In this document: one piece after another, positions 18,496-29,023 of the stretch
How the letters are laid out: the number at the start of each line of letters is the position of its first letter
How positions within the stretch are numbered: position 1 is the stretch's first letter
Assembly (NCBI GenBank): GCA_001599295.1
Contig: BCGN01000006.1
Location: 1,054,001-1,118,000 of the forward strand
Origin: Sporopachydermia quercuum
Taxonomy: Eukaryota; Ascomycota; Sporopachydermiomycetes; Sporopachydermiales; Sporopachydermiaceae
Length of the DNA: 64,000 bases
Direction of reading: 5' to 3'
Notes under the pieces: model-generated
What the model was told of the DNA's origin: nothing
The model's database searches: none
Seen by the model: only the letters and a program-made list of their open reading frames with translations
Position numbers and translations under genes: made by a program

Positions 18496-20066
18496 ATGAG
18501 TGACGGTAAGCAGACATTTGATTTTATTATTTTTTATAATGTTTTATTATTCTATAAAACTTATAATCTGCTCAATTTCATATTTGATACCTGAGAGACA
18601 ATAATCAGATTGCTTTACAAGCGTAACTAACCGTTGCTTTCATAGTGCGTCTTTTGGATTTGGTGAAACCATTTTCATCATTCATCCCTGAAGTAGTCGC
18701 ACCAGAGAGAAAAGTCGCATTCAATCAGAAAGTAATGTGGACATGCGTGGCGTTGATCATTTTCTTAGTTATGAGTGAAATCCCATTGTATGGTATCACA
18801 TCATCTGATAGTGCTGATCCTCTTCTATGGCTTAGAATGATGTTAGCTAGTAATAGAGGTACTTTAATGGAATTGGGTATCTCTCCAATTATTACATCCT
18901 CAATGGTTTTCCAATTCTTAACTGGTACTCAGATCATCAGTGTTAATATGGAAGACAAGCAGGAACGTAATTTGTTCCAATCTGCTCAAAAGCTATTAGC
19001 ATTCCTTTTCGCTTTAGGTCAAGCTACAGTTTATGTCTTCTCTGGAATGTATGGTCCAAGACAAGAACTAGGAACTGGAGTTTGTTTATTGTTGATTCTC
19101 CAGTTAGTTTTTGCTGGTGTTGTTGTTATTCTCTTAGACGAAGTTCTACAGAAGGGTTACGGCTTAGGTTCTGGTATTTCACTGTTTACTGCTACATCAG
19201 TATGTGAACAAATTTTCTGGAAAGCATTTGCTCCAACAACAGTGAACAGTGGACGTGGTACTGAATTCGAAGGAGCAGTGGTTGCATTGTTCCATTTGTT
19301 GAACACCAAAAAAGATAAGAAAGCTGCACTAATTGAAGCTTTTTACAGGGGTAACCTACCAAATATGTTTCAAGTTTTGGCAACAATCTTCATCTTCTTC
19401 ATTGTTGTGTATCTTCAAGATTTCAGAGTTGAGTTACCTGTAAAATCTACCAAGACCAGAGGACCGTATGGCAGTTATCCTATCAAATTGTTCTATACTT
19501 CCAACACACCTATTATGTTGCAAGCAGCATTAACATCAAACGCTTTCATGATCTCTCAAATGTTATATTCTAAATTTCCCACTAATTTCTTGGTGAAATT
19601 ATTAGGAATTTGGGATACTCTTCCAGGATCATCCCAGTTATCCTGCGTTTCAGGTCTTGTTTATTACATCCAACCCCCTACATCTTTGACTAGTGCATTG
19701 ATTGATCCTATCAAGACTGTGATTTATATTGCTTTCACGCTTGCTTCATGTGCTTTATTCTCAACAACTTGGATTGAAATCTCTAATTCTTCTCCTAGAG
19801 ATATTGCTAAGCAATTCAAGGATCAATCTCTTGTTATCACTGGTCATCGTGAGTCATCGGTTTATAATGATTTGAAGAAGATCATTCCAACTGCCGCTGC
19901 TTTTGGTGGTGCCACTATTGGAGCTATTTCAGTATTTTCTGATTTGCTCGGTACTTTAGGTACTGGAAGTTCTATTCTTTTGGCCGCAACGACGATTTAC
20001 AATTACTACGAAATCGGAGTTAAGGAAGGTGGATTTTCTAAAAGCATTGCTGGCAAATTGAATTAA
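18496..20066 (+). CDS. SEC61: Sec61 translocon alpha subunit, two exons
   Basis: Exon 1 is only 10 nt (18496-18505, ATG AGT GAC G) and exon 2 is 18646-20066; the 140-nt intron has a GTAAGC donor, a TAACTAAC branch site at about 18624 and a CATAG acceptor. The spliced protein is 476 residues (480 in S. cerevisiae), starting [20 protein letters not shown] like yeast MSSNRVLDLFKPF. Seen: about ten transmembrane helices, [21 protein letters not shown] near the plug, [17 protein letters not shown], and the cytosolic loop [24 protein letters not shown]. Known: forms the ER protein-conducting channel with Sbh1 and Sss1, for co- and post-translational import. The tiny first exon makes this start easy to miss. 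Confidence 0.97.
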
Positions 20067-20572
20067 CAAAAGCAACATCTTATGCTTCACTAATAACCAA
20101 GAATTTAGGAATAGTGTTCTTGGAGTTTATGATATGCTTACTTGTTATTCAGAAATCATAGACTCGCTCTCACCAGTTCCCAGACATTTACTTCTGTATC
20201 ATTAACCAAGTAACTATTAAACATGATATCTTTAGACTTCAAATATATATTAGTTAAAGTTGTCTCGTCGTAAGCACTACGAATTGCCTTGAATAGTCTT
20301 ATGATTTATACTACATATCTTGCATTATGGGAGTGTTAGTCAATTCAAGTAAGACCAATAAATTGTACAGGATGATGTGGCTGTCAATCTTCTGTGATCA
20401 TACAATCATATATAGATGAATCTAATCAGCCATTACTAGTATTCTTGATTATTATATACGTGATATTCAATAAGAATATAAATAAATAAGTAATTAGTTT
20501 GTTCTTAATGCAAAAATTACAGGTAATCAAGCAAAAAAATAAAAGTAAGAAAAAATTCGAATTGAAAAAGAA
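20067..20572. other. intergenic between SEC61 and tRNA-Pro
   Basis: About 500 bp, AT-rich. A run of five A at about 20566-20570 (T on the minus strand) should be the Pol III terminator of the tRNA. No ORF. Confidence 0.6.
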
Positions 20573-20660
20573 GGGCCCAACCGGGAATTGAACCCGGGAC
20601 CTCTCGCAAATTGCTTAAGGTAAACCCTAAGCGAGAATTATACCACTAAACCATCGGGCC
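20573..20660 (-). tRNA. tRNA-Pro (anticodon AGG) with a 16-nt intron
   Basis: The minus strand folds as a full cloverleaf: acceptor GGCCCGA pairs with TTGGGCC, A box GGTTTAGTGG, anticodon stem CTCGC/GCGAG with loop TTAGGG+T, and B box GGGTTCAATTCCC. The anticodon AGG is at 20628-20626. The 16-nt intron (20624-20609) sits one base 3' of the anticodon, the standard position, and its ACCTT can pair with the anticodon. Mature length is 72 nt before CCA addition. It decodes CCU/CCC (A34 to inosine). Confidence 0.96.
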
Positions 20661-23600
20661 TCTTCGAAATTGTTACTGTCTGATCATACATCATTCAGTA
20701 AAATAAAATCAATTTTAAGAAAAATTGAAGAAATGTATTAGAATTCTTACTCTTTTTCCTTCTTCTCCTTCTTTTTCTTATTAATTAGAAAGAGAAGAAT
20801 GAGAGTAAATAATCAGCGAAGCAAATAGTATATATATATAAGGTACAAATAGAAAATAGATAAATGTAAAACGCCAATGTATCACGTGAAAGGTCACGTG
20901 GGTGTAGTAATAAGTAAGTATAGCTGGTTGTTACAAAATTGCATATTTCATATCGTATTATGTGAGGAAATTAATAAATGAGAATGATGTTGCAATGGTA
21001 TAAGCAAACGTTTAATACTGATCAATGCTTCCACAACATAAATTTGTATTTACAGAAATAATAGTGTTCCAATAATTGAAATACACCTTTGGTAGATATA
21101 ACTCTTTGATAATCAGTATTCCTAAAAAGTGACTTTAAGTTTTCTTTCGTTTCATTGAGTCCAATGAGCTCCCCAGGTTAGTGCCCCTCTTTGGTTTTAT
21201 CTGCAAGAAGTTATCTACTTGTTGTCTATTTACACCTGCAAAACAAAAGTCTTATCAACTGAAATTTAAGGAAAATAATCGGAATAATCAAACGATAAGT
21301 TTATCTTTTGATGTTTTTGCTCCACTAATTTTTTGAGTAGTCATTCTCATTGTTCGGCGAAGCTACCCCCCATTCACTAGCTCTCTTACTCAGAAAAGTG
21401 GGGAGTGCATATCCAAAGGGGGACTTGAGGTGGTGAAAGTAAGACAACTTGCAGCATATAACATATTAGTAGATTAGATTCCGGTGAGCCTGATTTTTTA
21501 CAAGATGACATTGGTTGTGCGGCTATACATGAAAAGAAAAGCATAGGACGGCAATACTGCGAAATGCAATAAGAGAGCAGTGGAAGCATGTTTGATTCAG
21601 TAAAGAGGGGATGGGNTGCTCCACCAGAACCCCACATTAGGTACGTACTGTTGGGTACAAGAACATGTGCATTCAGGGAAGAAAAATGCGGGACATATTG
21701 TCGAAATTGAAACTGGATAGTTTAAATAGTGTAAGCTTGATCTTTATTTTTTTTATTTGCTAGGCTTTCAGTTGACGGTTTAGCATGAATGTTTACGGAA
21801 CATCTTGCAGTAAGTTGTATTTGACTTCCTTAAACAGTAAAATAGGGTTTAAGGTTACGAATTACAGTTTGACATCTTAAACTTTATTTGGAACAATGCA
21901 CTGACGTTAAGTAAATAGGTCTGTCAAAAGCAATTGAATGAAGGAGCAGAAGTAGAGGGGAAGAAGAATCAGGAGCGAAAAATATAGAGGAAACCGGGTT
22001 TTAGTTAGTGTAAAAAATTCATTTCGAGAATTGTTGTTCTGCATAATTAGTATCAGGATTGGAATGTAATTCACAGCTCAGTGATCAGTGGTGGTCTATT
22101 TGTTCGTCTTCAACTCATCGGGATTCTTTCCTCCAAGAAAAAATAAGTTTTGAACAACATTTCAAGCATCTAAATTACGAGTTTAAGACCAAAGCGTTTG
22201 CTTTTCAAAGTCTATTCAATAAGCAAGGCACCTGAAAATAGTTGTATACTTAGATGAAACATCAGGTATTCAGGAACAATGGAAGTAGTTTGTCTGAGAT
22301 GAGGCTTATAGTAGTGCAATAACTCAATATTAAACCTCAGCTCACTGGTGCCTCTAGTATTTCCTGAGAAAGCTTGATTTACGTAGAAAATAAAAAAATA
22401 AAGGAAATATTAATGCATTAATTAATTGTCTTATCCATTTTTAAATACTAATATCTCTGAAGTCAGAAAAGCTTTTATTGATTGAAGTGAGATTCATGAT
22501 AAATCAATGAATACACTTCTGAGACGCTCGTCTAATCGCTTAAACGTTAAATCTTAAATAGGAAGCTATTTATTTTTCCATTTTTCATCTTTAACCTATT
22601 GGAAATTGAACTAACTGGTCATTCCTCTTATATATGAAAGCTCACTATTGTTGTTTTACATTTGGAATTCAAATCAATTTACATTCCATTCAATCCGTGT
22701 TTTTCTATTGCTTCTTTTCCTTCTTTTGCTGTGTAAAGATCATTGTTCAGAAAGCAAAATTAGTAGTCCCAAATAACATTAGCATTTCAATCTCATCTAT
22801 TTAATGTGAACCTTAATATTCTGAAAAAATCCGGGAAAATAGAACACTAGAATCTTAGACAGATTTATCAACAACCTTCATGTCCATTTCATAAGCATGA
22901 AGTTGGACATCCTGGGCGTGAGACGGAGCTCACGGAACAGTTTTCCCGTCATCCTTGGGTTTAGTTGAGTAGGTGTTACATTTCCACTAGTATCAAGCAA
23001 CCCATTACAAGTCTTAACGGATTACTACAAGATTGCTTAATTTTCTCAATCTCTCAGTATTGTGAATTGAATTAACAATTCAACTTGATTTATATTATAA
23101 ATAACTGTCCAACTTGTAATATTTGTTGTATATACATAAAAAGGGGATAAGTCAGTCTTCTTGGATTGACCCAGGGATTCTACAGTTTACCTTTGGATTT
23201 CCACTATCCGAGGTTGGTCAGATCTCCACATATTGCCATACCTACATTCTCCTTCTGGAATGTCTTCCGTAGTTGACATCACAACAATATAAAATCAATT
23301 TTCAGTCCAATTCTATATTAATTACTCTCTCTTATCAGAAATCAGCCCACCTACGTATACCTTTACTTTTCCTTTCTTTCTTTATTTCTATTTATTAGCA
23401 CTCATTTCGAGAAAGACTCGTCCGATATACTGCGAAAAAAGAATTACCTATATAAGGTTTAGTTTTAAATTAAGATGCNTATAACGTTTACAAACCTTAA
23501 TCTAATTTCGTTATGACACTTTACACTACATCAAACAATGATGTTGCAATTTCTCAATCCTGAAAGGCTCAAAAAATAGCCGAACCATTCATTGAAATCA

Positions 23601-23905
23601 GGATAGAAGAGGGGCTAGTGGAGAAAATAATTCATTATTACAATNATGAGATTCAATTGGTTGGAAATGCCATCGTTGTGCCTTCTGTGCGTCTAAAGTT
23701 TTTGTCTTTCTACTCGCGATGTCCTCTTCGCCTATAAGTATCAGCTATACCCCCATTGCTACAGCTGATGGTGAAATCACTTAAATTCAAGATAAGTAAA
23801 AGAATGTAGTAGTTGTCACTTTAACTTTCTTGTAATTCATTGATTTCATAAACTGCTTTCCGGCTTATTTGAACATCCCATATAGCAACCGTCCCTCTTC
23901 TCATA
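20661..23905. other. 3.2-kb non-coding stretch
   Basis: No supported protein gene. Seen: two CACGTG sites 12 bp apart (20883-20888, 20895-20900) upstream of the tRNA; a GC-richer island at about 21360-21640 with one 83-codon minus-strand ORF of no recognised family; a purine-rich tract at 21925-22005; and two adjacent hairpins at 22880-22934. It could hold one or more structural RNA genes. The 3' end is the promoter of the monooxygenase gene. Confidence 0.5.
22880..22934. ncRNA. two adjacent strong hairpins, candidate structured RNA
   Basis: Hairpin 1: ATGTCCA (22880-22886) pairs perfectly with TGGACAT (22904-22910), with an inner stem TTCAT/ATGAA and loop AAGC. Hairpin 2: CGTGAG (22917-22922) pairs with CTCACG (22929-22934) around loop ACGGAG. 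They are six bases apart in a non-coding region. I do not recognise the RNA family, and the strand is not determined. Confidence 0.35.
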
Positions 23906-25852
23906 ATGACAGTCAAAGANGAAGTAAACTTACCTCTGGCTTATAAACCAGCTGACTACGATATTCCTGCTGAAGCTTTCTACGGCTCATTCAAACCTGA
24001 TCCTGAGCAAGTAAAGGCCTCTGATGTAAGTGCATTAGCTTCTGCTTGGGTTTCTTCTTTCAATGCTCTTCTGGAAAAATCGTGGTCTGATCCTTCTATA
24101 CTTGCTGACAAGGAATCAGGCTTACCTTTGTATCTCATGAGCCACTCAGGCTGGAGAGATCACCTTACTTTCCAATGGGATCTTCGCCAGTTCAATGGAT
24201 TACCAAAGATCATTGAAAATATTGCCGAAAAGCAATCGAGAACCAAAATTGGTAAATTGGAACTAGATTTTGATGCTCATCCTAAGGTAGCTCCCAAAGG
24301 TGCCCACCTGATTACATTCCATGAAAATACAACACCACCAATTGAGTGGATTCAATGCTATGTTAAGTTCACAACTGCCTTAGGAACTGGTAAAGGTATC
24401 ATCAAACTTGTATCAGTAGAAACAAACACTCCTGGTGGTTTGAGAGCTCTTACGATTTATACATTATTGGACCAAATAAAAGGAAGTGAAGAAAGAAAAG
24501 GTAGTTTGAGACCAGAAGGTGTAAACCACGGAGAAAACATTGGTAGGAAATCTTGGCTTGAGAGGAGAATTGATGAAGCGAACTACGGTGATGAATATAA
24601 CAGACATCCAACTGTGTTAATCGTTGGTGGTGGACAAGGAGGTCTCAATGTTGCTTCCAGATTGAAAACTATGGGAATTGATTCATTAATTGTAGAGAAA
24701 AATGATAGAATCGGTGATAATTGGAGAAACAGGTATAAGTTCTTAGTGCTCCATGATCCTGTATGGTATGACCATTTGTCGTATATTAATTTTCCTGACA
24801 CCTGGCCAATTTTCACTCCTAAGGATAAACTTGGTGATTGGTTTGAATCCTATGCTAAATCAATGGAATTGAACACTTTGACGAGCACAGTTGTTCAAGG
24901 AGCCACTTTTGATGAAAAGACTGAAACCTGGTGTGTTAATGTTAAAAACATCAAAAATGATACTACTAATGTACTACGACCAACTCATGTCGTAATGGCA
25001 ACAGGACATTCTGGTGAACCAAATATTCCTCATTTCAAAGGCCAGCAAAGATTCAAAGGTGTCATTGTTCATTCCAGTCAGCATAAAACTGGGTCTGATT
25101 TCACCGGCAAAAAAGCGGTAGTCATTGGTAGTTGTAATTCAGCTCACGATATTGCTCAGGATTTCTACGAGCAAGGCGCATCGGTAACAATGATTCAAAG
25201 AAGCTCAACCAACGTTGTTTCTGCTGATTGGGGTTTACCATTGATCAATAAAGGTGTATATGATGAAAGTGGACCAAAAACAGACGTTGCTGACCTGATG
25301 TCCAATTCCAATCCATTGTTTATGACTAATTTACTGTTCCAACAGTATTATAGACAAATTGCAGAAAAGGATAAAGATTTACTTCAAGGATTAACAAAAG
25401 CTGGATTTAAATTGGATTATGGTTATGGCCAAACTGGATTGTTTGGAAAATATGCTAGAAGAGGTGGTGGCTATTATATTGATGTTGGAGCCTCTAAGTT
25501 GATTATTGATGGTAAGATTAAAGTCAAGTCGGGAGTTGAAGTAGATCATTTTGAAGAAAATGCTGTTGTTTTAACTGACGGCAGTAGAATTGATGATTTA
25601 TCGATTATTGTTCTTGCAACTGGTTATTCAAATATGAAAGATACCGCTAAGAGAATCTTTGGTGGTAAAGTAGGTGAAGTTCTACAGAAGAGTGATGTGT
25701 GGGGCTACGATCAAGAAGGAGAGTTGAGAGTTATTTGGAGAAAAACTGATCAAAAGAACTTTTGGTATATGGGAGGAAATCTTGCTATTAGCAGATTCTA
25801 TTCAAAGAGGCTTGCCCATCAAATTGTAGCTTCCTTGAGAAATCTATCATGA
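23906..25852 (+). CDS. flavin-containing monooxygenase-like protein with N-terminal SnoaL-like region
   Basis: A 648-residue protein (one ambiguous base gives an X at residue 5). Seen: an N-terminal half of about 220 residues of the NTF2/SnoaL-like type; a Rossmann FAD site IVGGGQGGLNVASRL at about residue 237; the FMO-type motif FKGVIVHSSQHKTG at about 383; a second Rossmann NADPH site VIGSCNSAHDIAQDF at about 408; and a late LATGYSN motif. Known: this architecture is widespread in fungi as group-B flavin monooxygenases (YUCCA/FMO-like), which use FAD and NADPH to oxidise small substrates. Physiological substrates are mostly unknown. The start is the first ATG after a typical AT-rich leader. 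No intron is needed. Confidence 0.85.
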   Translation: MTVKXEVNLPLAYKPADYDIPAEAFYGSFKPDPEQVKASDVSALASAWVSSFNALLEKSWSDPSILADKESGLPLYLMSHSGWRDHLTFQWDLRQFNGLPKIIENIAEKQSRTKIGKLELDFDAHPKVAPKGAHLITFHENTTPPIEWIQCYVKFTTALGTGKGIIKLVSVETNTPGGLRALTIYTLLDQIKGSEERKGSLRPEGVNHGENIGRKSWLERRIDEANYGDEYNRHPTVLIVGGGQGGLNVASRLKTMGIDSLIVEKNDRIGDNWRNRYKFLVLHDPVWYDHLSYINFPDTWPIFTPKDKLGDWFESYAKSMELNTLTSTVVQGATFDEKTETWCVNVKNIKNDTTNVLRPTHVVMATGHSGEPNIPHFKGQQRFKGVIVHSSQHKTGSDFTGKKAVVIGSCNSAHDIAQDFYEQGASVTMIQRSSTNVVSADWGLPLINKGVYDESGPKTDVADLMSNSNPLFMTNLLFQQYYRQIAEKDKDLLQGLTKAGFKLDYGYGQTGLFGKYARRGGGYYIDVGASKLIIDGKIKVKSGVEVDHFEENAVVLTDGSRIDDLSIIVLATGYSNMKDTAKRIFGGKVGEVLQKSDVWGYDQEGELRVIWRKTDQKNFWYMGGNLAISRFYSKRLAHQIVASLRNLS

Positions 25853-26728
25853 GTTGGTTCTTATGGTGATTGANTGATCATGAGGAAGTGAATGATTTGA
25901 TGATTGATGATAATATGATGATTTTGTATAATGTTATCTTTATAAGAAATAAATGTCTTATTATTTAAAGAGGATATTGGCATTGTAGGTAGTAACGTAA
26001 GAAAAGGTATCTTATTATTGCCATTTGGCTGAGTAATAGAAGAAGACGATAACATGCGTCCTCGTACGACTATCCGTTGAAATTCTGCAATCGAAGTGGA
26101 GTAGGAAGGTATATGAATTGACTAGTATTGCCCCTAATTTATCCTTTAAAGTGACTTTACATGGCTAGTAATTTCTAATGAAATATTTGATTAAATATCT
26201 AACAATTATTCGGTCGAATTCCGTAATAGTGAACTATCCAAGTCGCTATCAATGAGAAACTACAATTACTGCTTTCTTGACGAAATTTCGCTTTTAATAT
26301 TAAAGTTACAATTAGCGTATGCTAGTGAAATTCTTTAAATAAACTTTTCGCTTTCTCCAAACTTAACCTCCCACCGAAACTTTACTTCTTCGTTACTCTC
26401 ACTGTTTGATTTCACGGGTAGAGTTATTTCCTTAAAGCGAGAGAGTTGTAGCTATTGATTAATCGTGCTCTTTCTGGCCCAAAGCAAACAATAGAATTAA
26501 TTTGGTTCATCGTACTGATAGAAAATACACTGTAGTTTCCAGCTTAGAGATTCAACTGCCGTTCTGGAATAGTCCTACTTCACTCACTTCATTCACTCAC
26601 AGCCTCCAACCTGCAGTTTAATTCTCATAACTACTATCATCCCCAGCTACAATATAATCAGCACAGAAAAAAGTGTCTACTTAAATGGAGAACAGCCATC
26701 AAAATAATTGTCTGCTGCTTTTTCGATA
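25853..26728. other. intergenic, 0.9 kb, with uORF at the 3' end
   Basis: AT-rich. The last 45 bp contain a 14-codon upstream ORF (26685-26729). No RNA gene seen. Confidence 0.5.
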
Positions 26729-26729
26729 A
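26685..26729 (+). promoter_or_regulatory. 14-codon uORF overlapping the ENGase start (TAATG)
   Basis: ATG at 26685 opens 14 codons (MENSHQNNCLLLFR) that end in TAA at 26727-26729. The last A is the first base of the main ATG, giving a TAATG overlap. Inference: main-ORF translation would need leaky scanning or reinitiation, so the uORF may lower or regulate ENGase output. Confidence 0.6.
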
Positions 26730-29023
26730 TGGAAAACATCGAAACTCCCCCTATCAAATCCATCTATTTTGACTCCCTTTCCTCACTCTTCGACTGGTAC
26801 CAACTACGGATCTCTTCTACCGTTAATGAGCTATCAGAAGACAAACTTCGAATATCTCGAGACAGCATCAACTTAACTTTTCGTACAAGACAATCAAGCT
26901 CTGGTAATTTGATTGAACCTAGTAAGAAAGTGAGAATCCTTGTTTGCCACGATTTCAAAGGAGGATATGTCGTTAACGAAGACGAATCATCAACTGCGTA
27001 TTTCCCTCATCCAACAGGGGTTCATTATTCACTAAGATACCCGGAACTTGTAGATCAATTTGTTTATTTCTCACATCACCGAATAACTGTTCCTCCTGTG
27101 AGTTGGATTTCGTTTTGCCATAGAAATGGAATTCCCTGTCTAGGAACGATTCTATTCGAATCCAGAAACAGTACGTCGGAGATTGACCAACTACTGGGAG
27201 ACACAGGGAGAGAAAAGCAACAAGGAACCGAAAGTGATTCTGGTACTAAACATGCATTTATTTATACTGAGGTATTAACGTTTCTTGCAAAGTATTATAA
27301 TTTTGACGGCTGGCTGTTGAATATCGAATGTAAATTGTCATCAGGTGCTCTTGCTCCAAAGCTGGCACGGTTCGTATCCCAGTTGAAGTTCATGCTCCAT
27401 GACTCAATTCATATTAAATACTCTTTTGAAGACGATTCTGATGGAATATCTATTGAAAATCACCAATTGATTTGGTATGATGCTTTGTTGCCTGACTATA
27501 ACGTAGTTGCATATCAGAATTGTCTGAATAGGTTCAACTGGAGATTCTTTGAAGCCTCGGATGCTATCTTCACGAACTACTGGTGGGATCAAGAAACTCT
27601 TTTCAGGCAGAAGGCTGATGCTGGAAAATTGATTTGTAGAAACCAAATATGGAACGGGATTGACATTTTTGGGAGACGAACTTTTGGTGGTGGAGGATTT
27701 GACACAGGGAAAGCCTTAACGTTGCTGAATATGAATGAAACGAATGCAGCATTGTTTGCCCCTGGTTGGACCTATGAGACGTTTCCTATTCAGCTGTATA
27801 AAGAAGCTGATGACTTATTTTGGTTAGGAGGATCCAGAAACTGTTTTATGAATAGTATGACAATTGGCAAAGGAACCAATGATGATCAGCTAACATCTAC
27901 AGTAACATCTACAATAACTGTTGATGGAGTAGCTAAATACACAGGTGAGTTCTCAGCACCTGTTTTCCTGATTCCCCAACCACAGCAAGGAAAAGAAGAC
28001 CTGAAAACTGCCCTGGCAAATGGCAAAATTGCTGTTAAAGNCTCAAATCCATATTTATCACCAAATAATTATAATGGTTTTATCTTTTACACGAATTTCC
28101 AATCCGGAGAAGGTCCTTTCTACAACGTCTGTGGGATCACGACGTATAGGAAGCCATGGGTCTATGGAGCTCATCAATTTCCAGTGCCAAAGACAGAGGA
28201 AAAGTCAGGAATTGCTGTTGATAATGAAGTGGCTTTTATGGGATCCAGTTGTTTGAAAGTAGAGCTTTCAGGTAAAAGTTCTGCCGCTGATAGCATAAAT
28301 GGTTCCATCAGTAGGTCATCAGATTCATTCATAGGACTATCTACAGGAACGTCTACAGGAAGAAACGTGAATGATATTTATGAAACAATGTTGTTTCGAT
28401 TAACAAGTTTAATGTTAAGTAAAGTGACAATAAGAATAAGTTATTATATGAATAACAATAGTAACAATTGTACAATTGAAAGCACTACCAAGTCTACAAT
28501 ATACCTGATAGTCAGATACAAGAGGAGAGGTTCTTCCATCATAGAGTTCAGCGAATTTGCTATTCCTCTTGAAAATACCAAATCCTGGAAGTCATCAACC
28601 TTTGGTTTCAATTCTCCTTTTTCTCAGTACAAGGACTGGTTTATCGAAGATATTCTCATTAGGCATTCTACCCTTGACATAGGCTCAATTCTATATATAG
28701 GGGACCTAATGGTAATGTCATCAATGGCGGATGAATCAGACATCGATAAACCAGGAAGTATAGATAAAGAGCAGGTGAACATTGAGACACTGGAAGACAA
28801 GAGTTTGGTAATAGTTGATTGGCTGGATCATTGGAATTCTTTATATTGGTTGATATATCTTGAAGGGGAATTGTTGACTATTTCCCACACTGCCAGCTGT
28901 GCTGTTAGATTAGAAGCATTAGAAGGGAAAATAAGAGTCGATTCAATCACGAGAACAGGAGAATTAATAACTGGAACTGAATTGAACATTAGAAGCAAAA
29001 GTCGGCAACTGCAAAGCATTTGA
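26729..29023 (+). CDS. cytosolic endo-beta-N-acetylglucosaminidase (ENGase, GH85)
   Basis: A 764-residue protein. The open frame begins upstream at a TTG codon; the first ATG is 26729. Seen: the N-terminal YFDSLSSLFDWY motif, HDFKGGYVVNED, and the GH85 catalytic motif FDGWLLNIE (Asn198 and Glu200), then WYDALLPDYNVVAYQNCLN and a DAIFTNYWW block. These are landmarks of the GH85 TIM barrel; C-terminal beta-sandwich domains follow. Known: GH85 enzymes cut the chitobiose core of N-glycans by substrate-assisted catalysis (Asn positions the acetamido group, Glu is the acid/base). Cytosolic ENGases act on free oligosaccharides and ERAD glycoproteins. S. cerevisiae lacks it; some methylotrophic and other yeasts have it (for example Endo-Om). 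No signal peptide is visible. Confidence 0.92.
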   Translation: MENIETPPIKSIYFDSLSSLFDWYQLRISSTVNELSEDKLRISRDSINLTFRTRQSSSGNLIEPSKKVRILVCHDFKGGYVVNEDESSTAYFPHPTGVHYSLRYPELVDQFVYFSHHRITVPPVSWISFCHRNGIPCLGTILFESRNSTSEIDQLLGDTGREKQQGTESDSGTKHAFIYTEVLTFLAKYYNFDGWLLNIECKLSSGALAPKLARFVSQLKFMLHDSIHIKYSFEDDSDGISIENHQLIWYDALLPDYNVVAYQNCLNRFNWRFFEASDAIFTNYWWDQETLFRQKADAGKLICRNQIWNGIDIFGRRTFGGGGFDTGKALTLLNMNETNAALFAPGWTYETFPIQLYKEADDLFWLGGSRNCFMNSMTIGKGTNDDQLTSTVTSTITVDGVAKYTGEFSAPVFLIPQPQQGKEDLKTALANGKIAVKXSNPYLSPNNYNGFIFYTNFQSGEGPFYNVCGITTYRKPWVYGAHQFPVPKTEEKSGIAVDNEVAFMGSSCLKVELSGKSSAADSINGSISRSSDSFIGLSTGTSTGRNVNDIYETMLFRLTSLMLSKVTIRISYYMNNNSNNCTIESTTKSTIYLIVRYKRRGSSIIEFSEFAIPLENTKSWKSSTFGFNSPFSQYKDWFIEDILIRHSTLDIGSILYIGDLMVMSSMADESDIDKPGSIDKEQVNIETLEDKSLVIVDWLDHWNSLYWLIYLEGELLTISHTASCAVRLEALEGKIRVDSITRTGELITGTELNIRSKSRQLQSI

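Noticed and set aside
20883-20900. CDEI-like motifs as part of a point centromere
   Set aside because: No CDEIII (TTCCGAA core) or 80-bp AT spacer follows.
20902-20945. GTGTAGTA and GCTGGTTG, resembling U2 and U4 snRNA fragments
   Set aside because: Flanking bases do not match the conserved U2 or U4 sequences.
21386-21637. 83-codon ORF as a protein gene
   Set aside because: Cys/Pro-rich with no family match, contains an ambiguous base; listed only as a GC-island observation.
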